The notes under the pieces are model-generated. The model had not been told where the DNA came from and made no database searches. It saw only the letters and a list, made by a program, of their open reading frames with translations. 64,000 nucleotides of DNA from Microbispora hainanensis (lineage in GTDB: Bacteria; Actinomycetota; Actinomycetes; Streptosporangiales; Streptosporangiaceae), in the NCBI RefSeq assembly GCF_006874475.1, contig NZ_VIRM01000039.1:16408-80407 (forward strand), written 5' to 3'. Positions 38,961 through 46,481 of this stretch are shown here, in pieces. Within the stretch, counting starts at the first letter, position 1, and each line of letters begins with the position of its first letter. Made by a program: the position numbers and the translations under genes.

Positions 38961-41048
38961 TCAGACCTGGCTCACGACGGTGACGCCGGGAGCGGTCTTC
39001 TTGGGCACCCGCACGGGCAGGTCGCCGCTGCCCTCGCCGTCTGTCCAGGGCCCGATCCACTCGTCTCCGTCCTCGAACAGCGTGCCCTTGATGATCACCC
39101 GCACCCGGTAGCGGTATCCCGGCGGCCGTCCCGGCTGCCCGGTGTAGAGGGCGAACCGGCGTTCCTTGTGGTGCTCCCCGGTGTCGGCCATGGTGAAGGT
39201 GAACGTCACGATCGGGCGTTCGCCGCCGTCGGGGCTCTCGCCCTTGGCCTGCACCTGCACCTCGACGATCTGGTTGCCCGCCGTCAGGTCGACGTTGATC
39301 GTGATCGGGGCGAGCACGAGCACGCCGGCGTTGTCGGCGCGCACGGCCACGTTCAGGCTGTCGGTGAGGGTGCCGAACGGGCCCGGGTCGAGGTTCACCT
39401 CGTTGGCCTCGACCATGATCCGGGTGAACCGGTCGTCGAGGGCGGACGGCGCCTCGTCGAACTGGATGGTGCGCCGGACGAACACCTTGTCCGGACGCCA
39501 TCCCTCCGGCGCGCCGGTGACCTCCTCCGCCTTCTTCTGGCTCTGGCGGGCGAAGAAGACCTCGCTGGTCGAGCCGCCGGCATAGACGAGGGTCGGCGAG
39601 GAGGCGGGGGCGAGCGGCGTGGTCTCCCCGACGGGGGCGCCCTCGCCGCGCACGCCGGTCGTCGCGTCGACCTCCTGCGGCCGCGGCGGCGGCAGGAAGT
39701 CGTGGGCGGACCATGCGATCTTGCCGTCCACATCGGGATAGCCGATCTGGACGCTGGCGAACTTCACCGGGTCGCCGCTCACGCCGTGGTCCGGGTCTGG
39801 CCACTTGATCACGGGCCGGCAGACCGTGGTGATCTTGCGGTCCCAGTTGTCCAGGTAGAGCGTGCGGATGTAGCGGCTCTTGAGCTCGGGGTGGGCGGCC
39901 AGCAGGTCGGCCACGCCGTCCACGGTGCCGCCCATCGTGCTCGGCTGCGCGTACATCTCGTCGACCTCGAACGTGAAGGAGTTGGCGATCTCCACCCGGT
40001 CGTGGCGGAAGTTGAGGCTGAGCCCCGCGCCGAACCCCCAGCCGAAGATGTTGAGCAGCCCGCCGGGCTTCGGCGGGGCCGGGTCCTGGACCTCCGGCAT
40101 CGGCTGGAAGATCACCTGCTTCGCCTGGTCCAGCCACATCGCCACGAGCATGTCGATGTATTTGGTGACCATCGCCTCCTTGTTGTCCGCGCCGGGGATG
40201 GTCCGGTCCATCTCCAGCTCGACCTTGATGTCGCCGTTCATCCGCAGGGTGTTCCAGGTGGCCTTGAGGTCGGCCGAGCTCCACCACCAGCTGGCGCCGG
40301 CCTGGGCCGTGAAGTGGCTGAACACCCGCTCCCAGTTGGCGGTCATGCGCAGCCGCGTGATCGGTGCCCACAGCGGCAGGGTGAGGTCGGCCGTCACCGC
40401 GATGGGCGCCTCGGTGCCCAGGAGACCCTGCTCCACCTGCGCCGCCGCGAACGTGCCGAGGTTGACGATGAACGGGTGCTCGGCGGTGGGGATCAGGCTG
40501 CCGGGCCCGGCGCCCTGGGCGGTGAGGAAGAACGGGTCGCCCGCGTTTCCGCCCTGAGTGCCGTCCTGGTCGGTGATCATGAGGCGCAGCGTGGAGCTCC
40601 TGATCGGGATCGGCCGGATGTCGGCGATCGTGGACCGGTCGGCCACGCCCGGCTTGACCTGCCAGAACCGGTCCCGGCTGCCCTGCTGCATCCGTTCCAG
40701 GATCTGCTTGTGCGCGTCCCGCAGGACGCCCTCGGGCGGCGCGCCGGTCATCGCGAAGCTGAGCACCCCGCCGGAGGTCTCCCGGGTCTGCCCGGGGGCC
40801 ACGCCGAGGTTGGTCTGGCCGTCCTGCACGCCGAGGAAATGCAGGAAGCCGAGCCTGAGGTCGCCGTTCGGCTTGCGTGCCAGGCGCATCCGCTCCGGCA
40901 GCCAGTAGAAGACGGGGTTGGACCCCTGGGCCTGGAGTTCGTCGTTGTGCTTGTCGGGGAGGAAGACGAGGGAGTGTTCGACGCCGGCGTCGTTGAGGGT
41001 GACGGTCTCGAAGCCGCCGGCCATGATCGGTCCTGCTGGGTTCACCAT
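38961..41048 (-). CDS. unrecognised 695-residue protein with a Gly-rich hydrophobic stretch
   Basis: I do not recognise this family. ATG 41048 has AGGAGA about 5 bases upstream. There is no signal peptide. The N-terminal 150 residues read like a folded soluble domain (FYWLPERMRLARKPNGDLRL). The middle is Trp-rich (ASWWWSSADLKATWNTLRMN) and contains a Gly/aromatic hydrophobic stretch, LLNIFGWGFGAGLSLNF, that could be amphipathic or membrane-active. The C-terminal third is beta-rich (TFTFTMADTGEHH, YRYRVRVIIKGTLFEDGDEW). Its neighbours carry lysozyme and peptidase domains, so a carrier, shell or membrane-inserting part of a lytic complex is conceivable. Unproven. Confidence 0.8.
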   Translation of the reverse strand: MVNPAGPIMAGGFETVTLNDAGVEHSLVFLPDKHNDELQAQGSNPVFYWLPERMRLARKPNGDLRLGFLHFLGVQDGQTNLGVAPGQTRETSGGVLSFAMTGAPPEGVLRDAHKQILERMQQGSRDRFWQVKPGVADRSTIADIRPIPIRSSTLRLMITDQDGTQGGNAGDPFFLTAQGAGPGSLIPTAEHPFIVNLGTFAAAQVEQGLLGTEAPIAVTADLTLPLWAPITRLRMTANWERVFSHFTAQAGASWWWSSADLKATWNTLRMNGDIKVELEMDRTIPGADNKEAMVTKYIDMLVAMWLDQAKQVIFQPMPEVQDPAPPKPGGLLNIFGWGFGAGLSLNFRHDRVEIANSFTFEVDEMYAQPSTMGGTVDGVADLLAAHPELKSRYIRTLYLDNWDRKITTVCRPVIKWPDPDHGVSGDPVKFASVQIGYPDVDGKIAWSAHDFLPPPRPQEVDATTGVRGEGAPVGETTPLAPASSPTLVYAGGSTSEVFFARQSQKKAEEVTGAPEGWRPDKVFVRRTIQFDEAPSALDDRFTRIMVEANEVNLDPGPFGTLTDSLNVAVRADNAGVLVLAPITINVDLTAGNQIVEVQVQAKGESPDGGERPIVTFTFTMADTGEHHKERRFALYTGQPGRPPGYRYRVRVIIKGTLFEDGDEWIGPWTDGEGSGDLPVRVPKKTAPGVTVVSQV

Positions 41049-41050
41049 CG

Positions 41051-41131
41051 CTGTCTCCTGAAGTGTGCTGGCTCGTGAACTGTGCTGGCTCGTGAACTGT
41101 GCTGTCTCCTGAACTGTGCTGGCTCCCGAAC
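41051..41131. repeat. 17-base tandem repeat duplicating a ribosome-binding-site region
   Basis: Four full copies of TGTGCTGGCTCGTGAAC-like units (41064-41080, 41081-41097, 41098-41114, 41115-41131) and a partial copy at 41051-41063. Read on the minus strand, the partial copy and unit 3 contain AGGAGACAGC; the partial copy supplies the Shine-Dalgarno of the 695-residue gene, so its leader carries a duplicated ribosome-binding site. Confidence 0.85.
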
Positions 41132-41147
41132 TGGGCGGGGACGCCGC

Positions 41148-42407
41148 TCACAGGGCGGCGGGGTAGTAGATGCGCGACCGGTCGAGGCCGCGGGCGGCCA
41201 CGGCGGCCGCGTTGCGGAACAGCCGGAGGTTCGCCTGGTTTCGCGGGGCGATGCCGGGGTTGCCGTCCTCCCGCAGGTGCGACTGGGCCGCCGCGTCCTC
41301 CCACCGGCCCGCGTTCGCCGCCGCGGTGAAGCCCGGCCAGCGGGTGGGGAAGAACGAGCCGGTCCAGGCGATGCTGTGCGCCCCGAGCCGGGCGTCGGCG
41401 GGCCAGTCCGCCCACCCGGGGAAGAAGGCCGACAGCCGGGCCTCGTTGACGTCGAACCGCTTGCGGACGAGCTCGTCGATCGCGGCGTCGGGCAGCTCCA
41501 GGGTGTGGATGGCCTTGGCGGCCAGGTGCCCCTTCTTCGCGAGGCCGGGCTCGTTCTTGATCCGGTGCCACTCGGCCTCGATCTCCGCGCGGGTGGCGGG
41601 CCGCCCGGTGGCCGCGTGCACGAACGGCAGGGCGGCCGCCTCCTCCGGGGAGTCGACGAGGTTGCCGACGCCCGTGGTGACCAGGCCCTTGACGTCCTGG
41701 TAGAGGTAGGGGAGCCGGCCCTCCAACGGGGCGCTGAACTCGGGGAAGAAGTCCCTGACCGAGCGCGTGGATCCGGCCGGTCCGGCAGTCTCGGGAACGT
41801 CCTCGGCCACCGGCCCGATCGGCAGCCCCCGCCAGTCCTCTTCGACCGGCCGGGGGAAGCCCTCGGCCACCGAGCCGTCCTCGGGGTCGAGCCTCGCGTA
41901 CTCGCTCCCCGAGAAGACGTACGGGTTGCCGCTGGGCCACCACAGCGCCGTCTCGATCCGTGGGAACGCTCCAGGCCAGTCGTCGGCGATCGACCTGGCC
42001 TCCGGGTCGATCTTGCCGCTCGCGCCGTCGAAGACCTGGTATTCCTCCCCGGAGAAGAAGTAGGCGTTGCCGCTGCCCCACAGGATCACGGCGTCGACGC
42101 CGAGCTCGAACAGCCCCGGCCACATCTCGGCGATCGGCCGCGGCCCGTCCAGCACGACCCCGTTCTCGAGGTCGTACGACAGGCACTGGTCGCCGCGGAA
42201 GAAGAAGACCGAGCCGTCGCTCCACGGCAGGGCGGCGTCGATGTCCGCCTCGAACAGGCCGGGCCAATGGTCGGCGATCGACAGTGGGTAGCCCTCGTCG
42301 GCGCCGTCGGTCTCGACGTCGTAGCGGATGTAGCGCTCGCCGGTGAAGAAGTACGCCTTCGCCCCGGACGGGGCGACGAACCCGCAGAGCGTGTCCACGG
42401 CCGTCAC
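41148..42407 (-). CDS. hemopexin-repeat protein fused to a T4-type lysozyme domain
   Basis: A 419-residue two-part protein. GTG 42407 overlaps the previous stop as GTGA. Residues about 5-210 hold four hemopexin repeats, each with a strand such as AYFFTGERYIRYD, VFFFRGDQCLSYD, AYFFSGEEYQVFD and PYVFSGSEYARLD. From about residue 230 a lysozyme-like domain follows: EGRLPYLYQDVKGLVTTGVG. It reproduces the T4 lysozyme triad spacing (Glu, +9 Asp, +6 Thr; T4 Glu11, Asp20, Thr26). The C-terminal half is helical, ending GNPGIAPRNQANLRLFRNAA. No signal peptide. I infer a muramidase delivered or displayed by a hemopexin propeller. Confidence 0.85.
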   Translation of the reverse strand: MTAVDTLCGFVAPSGAKAYFFTGERYIRYDVETDGADEGYPLSIADHWPGLFEADIDAALPWSDGSVFFFRGDQCLSYDLENGVVLDGPRPIAEMWPGLFELGVDAVILWGSGNAYFFSGEEYQVFDGASGKIDPEARSIADDWPGAFPRIETALWWPSGNPYVFSGSEYARLDPEDGSVAEGFPRPVEEDWRGLPIGPVAEDVPETAGPAGSTRSVRDFFPEFSAPLEGRLPYLYQDVKGLVTTGVGNLVDSPEEAAALPFVHAATGRPATRAEIEAEWHRIKNEPGLAKKGHLAAKAIHTLELPDAAIDELVRKRFDVNEARLSAFFPGWADWPADARLGAHSIAWTGSFFPTRWPGFTAAANAGRWEDAAAQSHLREDGNPGIAPRNQANLRLFRNAAAVAARGLDRSRIYYPAAL

Positions 42408-43072
42408 CCCCCGGCCGGAGGCGCGGGGTCGCCCGCCACCGTGGCGACGTGACGGAACCCGCGCGACTCGACCAGCCTGCCGCCTGCCGCCTTGATCCGC
42501 TCGACCGTCCGGGGCCGCAGCCGCAGCTCGGCGAAGTCGCCCGTCGCGGCGACCAGGTATTCGACCCGGCCGGGGACGGCCTCGTCGTCGCGCGTCCAGA
42601 TCGCCCCGGACACCGCGCTGACCCGGGACGGCTCGGTGACCTCCTCTTCGAGCGCGGCCACCAGCTCCTTCTCGAACGCGTCCTGGATCATCCGCAGGGG
42701 GAGATGGACGGCGGCCATCACCAGGGAGTGGTCGTCCCGGGTCCGCAGCACGCCCAGCGCCGTCTCGTCGTCCGGCACCGCGCCCGCGACGGGCCGCAGG
42801 CGCGGCTCCTTGGTGTCGGCACCGAGCCGGGCGATCCGGGGACGCATGCCGAAGAACCCGCTGTCGCTCACCAGGATCGAGTGCACGATGCACCGGTACG
42901 CCGGCGGGAACCCGTAGCCGGCCTCGCGATAGAGGCTGCGCACGAACAGCGTGCCGGGCGGGTGCGGCGGGACGCCCGCGCCCGGCATGAGGTCGCCGGT
43001 CATGGCCTCCTCGAAGGCGGAGTCCACCGCCGAGGGGTGCAGCCGGATGTCGCAGAAGGTGAGGTTGCGCAT
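42404..43072 (-). CDS. unrecognised 222-residue protein
   Basis: Not recognised. It starts 2 bases after the M15-like gene and ends in a GTGA overlap with the hemopexin-lysozyme gene, so it is firmly inside this operon. There is no signal peptide or membrane helix. Visible features are LTFCDIRLHPSAVDSAFEEAM at the start, a central IVHSILVSDSGFFGMRP and a C-terminal IKAAGGRLVESRGFRHVATV. The mix of strand and helix suggests a compact alpha/beta fold. It may be an adaptor or immunity-type partner of the two hydrolases, which is only an inference from position. Confidence 0.8.
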   Translation of the reverse strand: MRNLTFCDIRLHPSAVDSAFEEAMTGDLMPGAGVPPHPPGTLFVRSLYREAGYGFPPAYRCIVHSILVSDSGFFGMRPRIARLGADTKEPRLRPVAGAVPDDETALGVLRTRDDHSLVMAAVHLPLRMIQDAFEKELVAALEEEVTEPSRVSAVSGAIWTRDDEAVPGRVEYLVAATGDFAELRLRPRTVERIKAAGGRLVESRGFRHVATVAGDPAPPAGG

Positions 43073-43074
43073 GC

Positions 43075-43851
43075 TCAGGCATCCCTTCCGGTGACGCCGA
43101 TCTGCATGTGGATGTGGTTCTTGTGGGCCTCCCGGCCGTGCGCCGTCCCGGGCGCGGTGGCCGGGTGGTCGGGATGCATGACGAAGCTGCGCTCGCCGAT
43201 GGACGTGGGCGTGTCAAGCCCGTCGGGGCCGTCGGTGCGGTCCTGCCACTCCGAGGCGATGAACTCGTACACGGCGCGCCAGAAGTCGCGCGTGAACGGG
43301 TCGGCGTCCTCGTCGTCCAGGCGGTAGGACGTGCCGGACCCGGTGCCGGGCGGCCAGCTCCCTCCGGGGGTGGCGGCGGTGGATACGCTCCCCCAGTCGT
43401 CGTTGACGGTGAGCGTCCACTCCTCACCGTCCTCGGCCACCGCCTTGACGCCGACGAAGTCGACCGCCCGGCCCTGGCCGTGGCAGTCGGTGCGCGGGCG
43501 GCCCTGGCTGTCGACGCCGCCGCCTGAGATGCCGAGGTGGTAGAGCTCGACGACGTTGTAGGTGTCCTTCAGCCACTGGCACAGCCGCACCAGGGCGAGC
43601 GCGTTGCGGGGGTCCAGCCGGTCGGGCGCCGCCGGGTGGCTGGGCTGCCCGAACGTCACCGTGCCCGCCGCCAGATAGCGGACGACGACTCCGGCGACGT
43701 TGCCGTCCTGGCGCTGCTCGCCGTCCCAGCCGTCCAGGCTCACCCCGTCGGGGCCGCCCGCCCCCTCCAGCCTGATCACGTCGCTCGACTGCAGGTCGAG
43801 CAGCTCGGCGAAGGCGTCTTCCTTGCTCATCGCGCGTGCGGGATCGCTCAC
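43075..43851 (-). CDS. M15-like zinc peptidase (predicted cell-wall peptidase)
   Basis: About 258 residues from GTG 43851, which has AAGGA 8 bases upstream; the frame opens earlier (43905). The zinc site is suggested by CHGQGRAVDFVGV (His and Asp of the HxxxxxxD pattern) and, near the end, HKNHIHMQIG (HxH), as in M15/VanY-type D,D-peptidases and hedgehog-like folds. An insert of Gly/Pro/Ser (ATPGGSWPPGTGSG) lies between the two. It has no signal peptide. First gene of the five-gene set; the upstream 216 bases (43852-44067) hold GC-rich short repeats and probably its promoter. Confidence 0.75.
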   Translation of the reverse strand: MSDPARAMSKEDAFAELLDLQSSDVIRLEGAGGPDGVSLDGWDGEQRQDGNVAGVVVRYLAAGTVTFGQPSHPAAPDRLDPRNALALVRLCQWLKDTYNVVELYHLGISGGGVDSQGRPRTDCHGQGRAVDFVGVKAVAEDGEEWTLTVNDDWGSVSTAATPGGSWPPGTGSGTSYRLDDEDADPFTRDFWRAVYEFIASEWQDRTDGPDGLDTPTSIGERSFVMHPDHPATAPGTAHGREAHKNHIHMQIGVTGRDA

Positions 43852-44067
43852 GATCCTGGTCCTTCCGGTGCGGTACGTCACCGCTGACGCGGTGGTCTGT
43901 CGCACGACGGATGGAGGTCAGGGGACCGGTGATACACCGAATCTCCGCGAATTTTCCCGCGTTCTGCGGCGGCTCACAGTGGGGCAGCTCCCGGTGGGGC
44001 GGCTCACGGTGGGGCCGCGAGCGGTACGGCCCCGGCTACGGCCGGGCGGGCAAGCCGGCGTGGCCGG

Positions 44068-44568
44068 CTATGGCCGGGCGTCGATCCAGCCGGTGATGAC
44101 GGCCGCTCCGGCGGACGTGCGGACGTGCAGCCGGAAGCGCCGGGCCGGGACCGGTTCGATCACGAACCACCCGACCTCGTCCACCGGGACCTCCCGGACG
44201 GGGCCGTCGTCGTCCCGCACGAGGACCGCGCCGGGCTGCGCGGGCACGAGCTGCCCGCGCACCGCGTCGGGATGGATCTCGGCCTCGATGGACAGCTCGC
44301 CGGCGGCGAAGGTCAGCACGCGCGGCCCCGAGCCGTCCGGCCGCGGCTCGTCGCGCAGGCCCGCCGGTTCCCGCGCCGGGAGCAGGGAGTCGAACCACAG
44401 CTCGGCAAGCTCGGCGTCGGCGGTGCGCCACGCGAAGGCCGCCTTCCCGGCGCGTACGAAGGACTCGGGCACCCGGGCCTCGCGCACCGCGTGCCCCAGC
44501 TCCTCGATCAGCCGGTCGTCGTCGTCCCACCAGCTCGGTGTGTCCGTCACGCCGTCGTCCCCGTCCAC
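44068..44568 (-). CDS. small acidic protein of the ECF-sigma/S8/CHAT locus
   Basis: A 166-residue protein, not recognised with certainty. An N-terminal acidic helix (WWDDDDRLIEELGHAVREAR, then FVRAGKAAFAWRTADAELAELW) is followed by a beta-rich C-terminal half. It has no membrane helix and no zinc HxxxCxxC motif, so it is not an ordinary ZAS anti-sigma factor. It begins 10 bases after the sigma factor gene ends. Position makes it a candidate regulator, inhibitor or protease substrate for that sigma factor; this is inference. Confidence 0.72.
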   Translation of the reverse strand: MDGDDGVTDTPSWWDDDDRLIEELGHAVREARVPESFVRAGKAAFAWRTADAELAELWFDSLLPAREPAGLRDEPRPDGSGPRVLTFAAGELSIEAEIHPDAVRGQLVPAQPGAVLVRDDDGPVREVPVDEVGWFVIEPVPARRFRLHVRTSAGAAVITGWIDARP

Positions 44569-44578
44569 GTCGATGAAT

Positions 44579-45142
44579 CTAGGCCAGTTCGAGGGCGGCC
44601 AGCGCGCGGCTCCTGCGCAGCCTGTCGAGGCAGCGCCCGCGGTTGGGGCCGACCGCCCCCACCGGGACGCCGAGCGCGGCGCTGATCTCGGCGTACGAGG
44701 CGGGCGGCTCGGCGAACAGCATGCTCAGCAGCTCCCGGCACCGGACCGGCAGCTCGGCGAAGGCCGTGCGCAGGGCGTGCCGCCGCTCGGCCACCAGTAT
44801 CTCGCCGTCCACGCCGTCGTCCTCCTTCCCGCGGGCGCCCGGCTCGGGGGCGTCCACCGGAACCTGCCGCTTTCGGGCGCGCAGCAGTTGCAGGCACTGT
44901 CGCTGGGTGGTGCGGACGAGCCAGCCGGGCAGGGCGGCCGGCTCGTGCAGCGTGTCGAGGCGTTCCACCAGCCGCAGCCAGACGCCGCCGGCGACGTCGT
45001 CCGCGTCGCTGCCGGTCACGCCGTAACGAGCGCACACCCCCCAGAGCAGCGGCGCATACCGTTCGACGATGGCGTCCCACGCCGCGGCGTCGCCCTCGCG
45101 CGCCCGGAGCACGAGGTCGACGACGACGGGATCGTCACGCAT
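44579..45142 (-). CDS. ECF-type sigma factor
   Basis: A 187-residue sigma-70 family factor with region 2 (VDLVLRAREGDAAAWDAIVE, then DADDVAGGVWLRLVERLDTL for -10 binding and melting) and region 4 (LPVRCRELLSMLF, YAEISAALGVPVGAVGPNRG). It has no extra C-terminal domain. It starts 6 bases after the S8 peptidase gene and is followed at 10 bases by the small acidic gene. It should direct RNA polymerase to a small regulon, possibly including the neighbouring genes. No membrane anti-sigma factor is adjacent. Confidence 0.93.
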   Translation of the reverse strand: MRDDPVVVDLVLRAREGDAAAWDAIVERYAPLLWGVCARYGVTGSDADDVAGGVWLRLVERLDTLHEPAALPGWLVRTTQRQCLQLLRARKRQVPVDAPEPGARGKEDDGVDGEILVAERRHALRTAFAELPVRCRELLSMLFAEPPASYAEISAALGVPVGAVGPNRGRCLDRLRRSRALAALELA

Positions 45143-45148
45143 GCCCGG

Positions 45149-46405
45149 TCAGCCCTCCAGCGGATAGGGCCGGACCTCGCCGGCCTCGGCCAGGAGCTTG
45201 TCGAGTGCCTGCCGGGGCGTCACCGAGCCCGGGATCGTGCGGGCGGCGATCGCGCCGCTGACGAGGGCGGCCGAGAAGGAGGTGCCGCTCCACCGGGCAT
45301 GCCCCTGGAAGGTCTGGCGGAGGCCGTCGACGTCGACCTCCCCCGTGAGGTACGCGCCCACGACCCCCACCCCGGGCGCCAGGCACGCCACCCACGGGAG
45401 GTCCGGGCTCCAGCCGGGCATGACCGGGCGCCCGTCCACCGTGCCGTACGCGCCGACCGCGACGACGGGCGGGACGGCGGCCGGCCAGCAGGCCGAGCGC
45501 CGGCTGCGTCCGGAGCTGAGGTGGGGGAGCGCGCCGTGGTTGCCCGCGGCGGCCACGACCAGCACCCGTGGGGCGAGCCGCTCGATCGCGCGGGCGATGA
45601 CCAGCGGCGGCCCCCCGGAGAGCGTGAAGCAGCCGAGGGAGAGGTTGAGGATGTCCGGCTGGAAGGCGGCCGTCAGCCGCAGTATGGCCCGGGCCGTGTC
45701 CCAGGAGTCGGCCCGTCCCGTGCGGGCGTCGAGGACCCCCTCGACGGACAGCTCCGCGGCCGGCGCCTCCCGCTGGATGAGGCTGCTTACGAACGCCGAG
45801 TGCCCCGAGCGGTAGGGAAGCGGGTGCTCCGCCGTACCGGGCTGGGTGGAGGCGAGCGGGGTGTCGACGACGCCGACCCGCACGCCGCGCCCGGCGTCCT
45901 CGTGCCCGGCGAGCGGCTGCGGCACGTCGTCAGGGCCGGCGGGCTCCGGCTGCCCGCCGTCCATCGGCTTGTGCCCCAGCACGCCGAGCGCGCCGAGGGA
46001 CATGGGTTTGTGCCCGAGGGTGGAGAACCCGCCGCCCACCACGTGCATGGGCTTGTGGCCGCTCTCCTGGACCGCGCCGTCCGGCAGGGACATGGGTTTG
46101 TGGCCGTCTCCGATGACCGCGTCCACGACCCGGTTCTTGCCGATCGTCGGCACCCAGCCGCCGCGGTCGGCGGCCGCCTTCTCCCGCAGCAGGGCGAGGA
46201 GCTCGCCGACCTCGACGGGATCGTCGTCGGCGTCCTTGAGGTCGCGCAGGCGGGCCAGCCCGAGGAGCTCGTCCCGGTCGTCGGGCGCGAGGGCGGCGCG
46301 CACGATGCCGAAGTCGTCCAGCATGCGCTCGACGGCCTCCAGGTGCAGGAGGTCGACGATGAGTTGGTCCGGTTGGTGCGATGTGGTGCCCGCGTCGACT
46401 GGCAT
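45149..46405 (-). CDS. S8 (subtilisin-like) peptidase with four GHKPM repeats
   Basis: A 418-residue serine peptidase. Catalytic residues can be read as Asp in VGVVDTPLA, His in YRSGHSAFVSSLI and Ser in GTSFSAALVSG; the oxyanion Asn is in AAAGNHG. No signal peptide, so it acts in the cytoplasm or leaves by an unusual route. Before the peptidase domain there is a roughly 100-residue helical domain (LLHLEAVERMLDDFGIV), then four GHKPM repeats (residues 101-148). It heads an operon with the sigma factor and small acidic gene and is divergent from the CHAT gene. Confidence 0.9.
   Translation of the reverse strand: MPVDAGTTSHQPDQLIVDLLHLEAVERMLDDFGIVRAALAPDDRDELLGLARLRDLKDADDDPVEVGELLALLREKAAADRGGWVPTIGKNRVVDAVIGDGHKPMSLPDGAVQESGHKPMHVVGGGFSTLGHKPMSLGALGVLGHKPMDGGQPEPAGPDDVPQPLAGHEDAGRGVRVGVVDTPLASTQPGTAEHPLPYRSGHSAFVSSLIQREAPAAELSVEGVLDARTGRADSWDTARAILRLTAAFQPDILNLSLGCFTLSGGPPLVIARAIERLAPRVLVVAAAGNHGALPHLSSGRSRRSACWPAAVPPVVAVGAYGTVDGRPVMPGWSPDLPWVACLAPGVGVVGAYLTGEVDVDGLRQTFQGHARWSGTSFSAALVSGAIAARTIPGSVTPRQALDKLLAEAGEVRPYPLEG
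45962..46105 (-). repeat. GHKPM peptide repeat region inside the S8 gene
   Basis: GHKPM begins at residues 101, 116, 131 and 144, spaced 15, 15 and 13 residues. The following residues are variable (SL, HV, SL, DG), so the motif is under selection rather than a fresh DNA duplication. The region links the N-terminal helical domain to the protease. Confidence 0.9.
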
Positions 46406-46481
46406 CTGGATAGTGTCCTTCCCGGGGTCATGACTTTTCCGGAACGCGAACTGCCTCAGACGGAACCACGAGGGCCTGGCC

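Noticed and set aside
36589..42267. A 1892-residue open frame on the minus strand
   Set aside because: Only 36589-38955 has sensible protein texture; the rest is out of frame with the 695-residue and hemopexin-lysozyme genes and is a high-GC shadow.
36589..43851. Phage tail or extracellular contractile injection system
   Set aside because: No sheath, tube, baseplate, spike or ATPase-type assembly genes are recognisable; only hydrolase-type cargo domains and unknown proteins.
44068..44568. Classical ZAS anti-sigma factor
   Set aside because: No HxxxCxxC motif and no membrane helix; only its position suggests regulation of the sigma factor.
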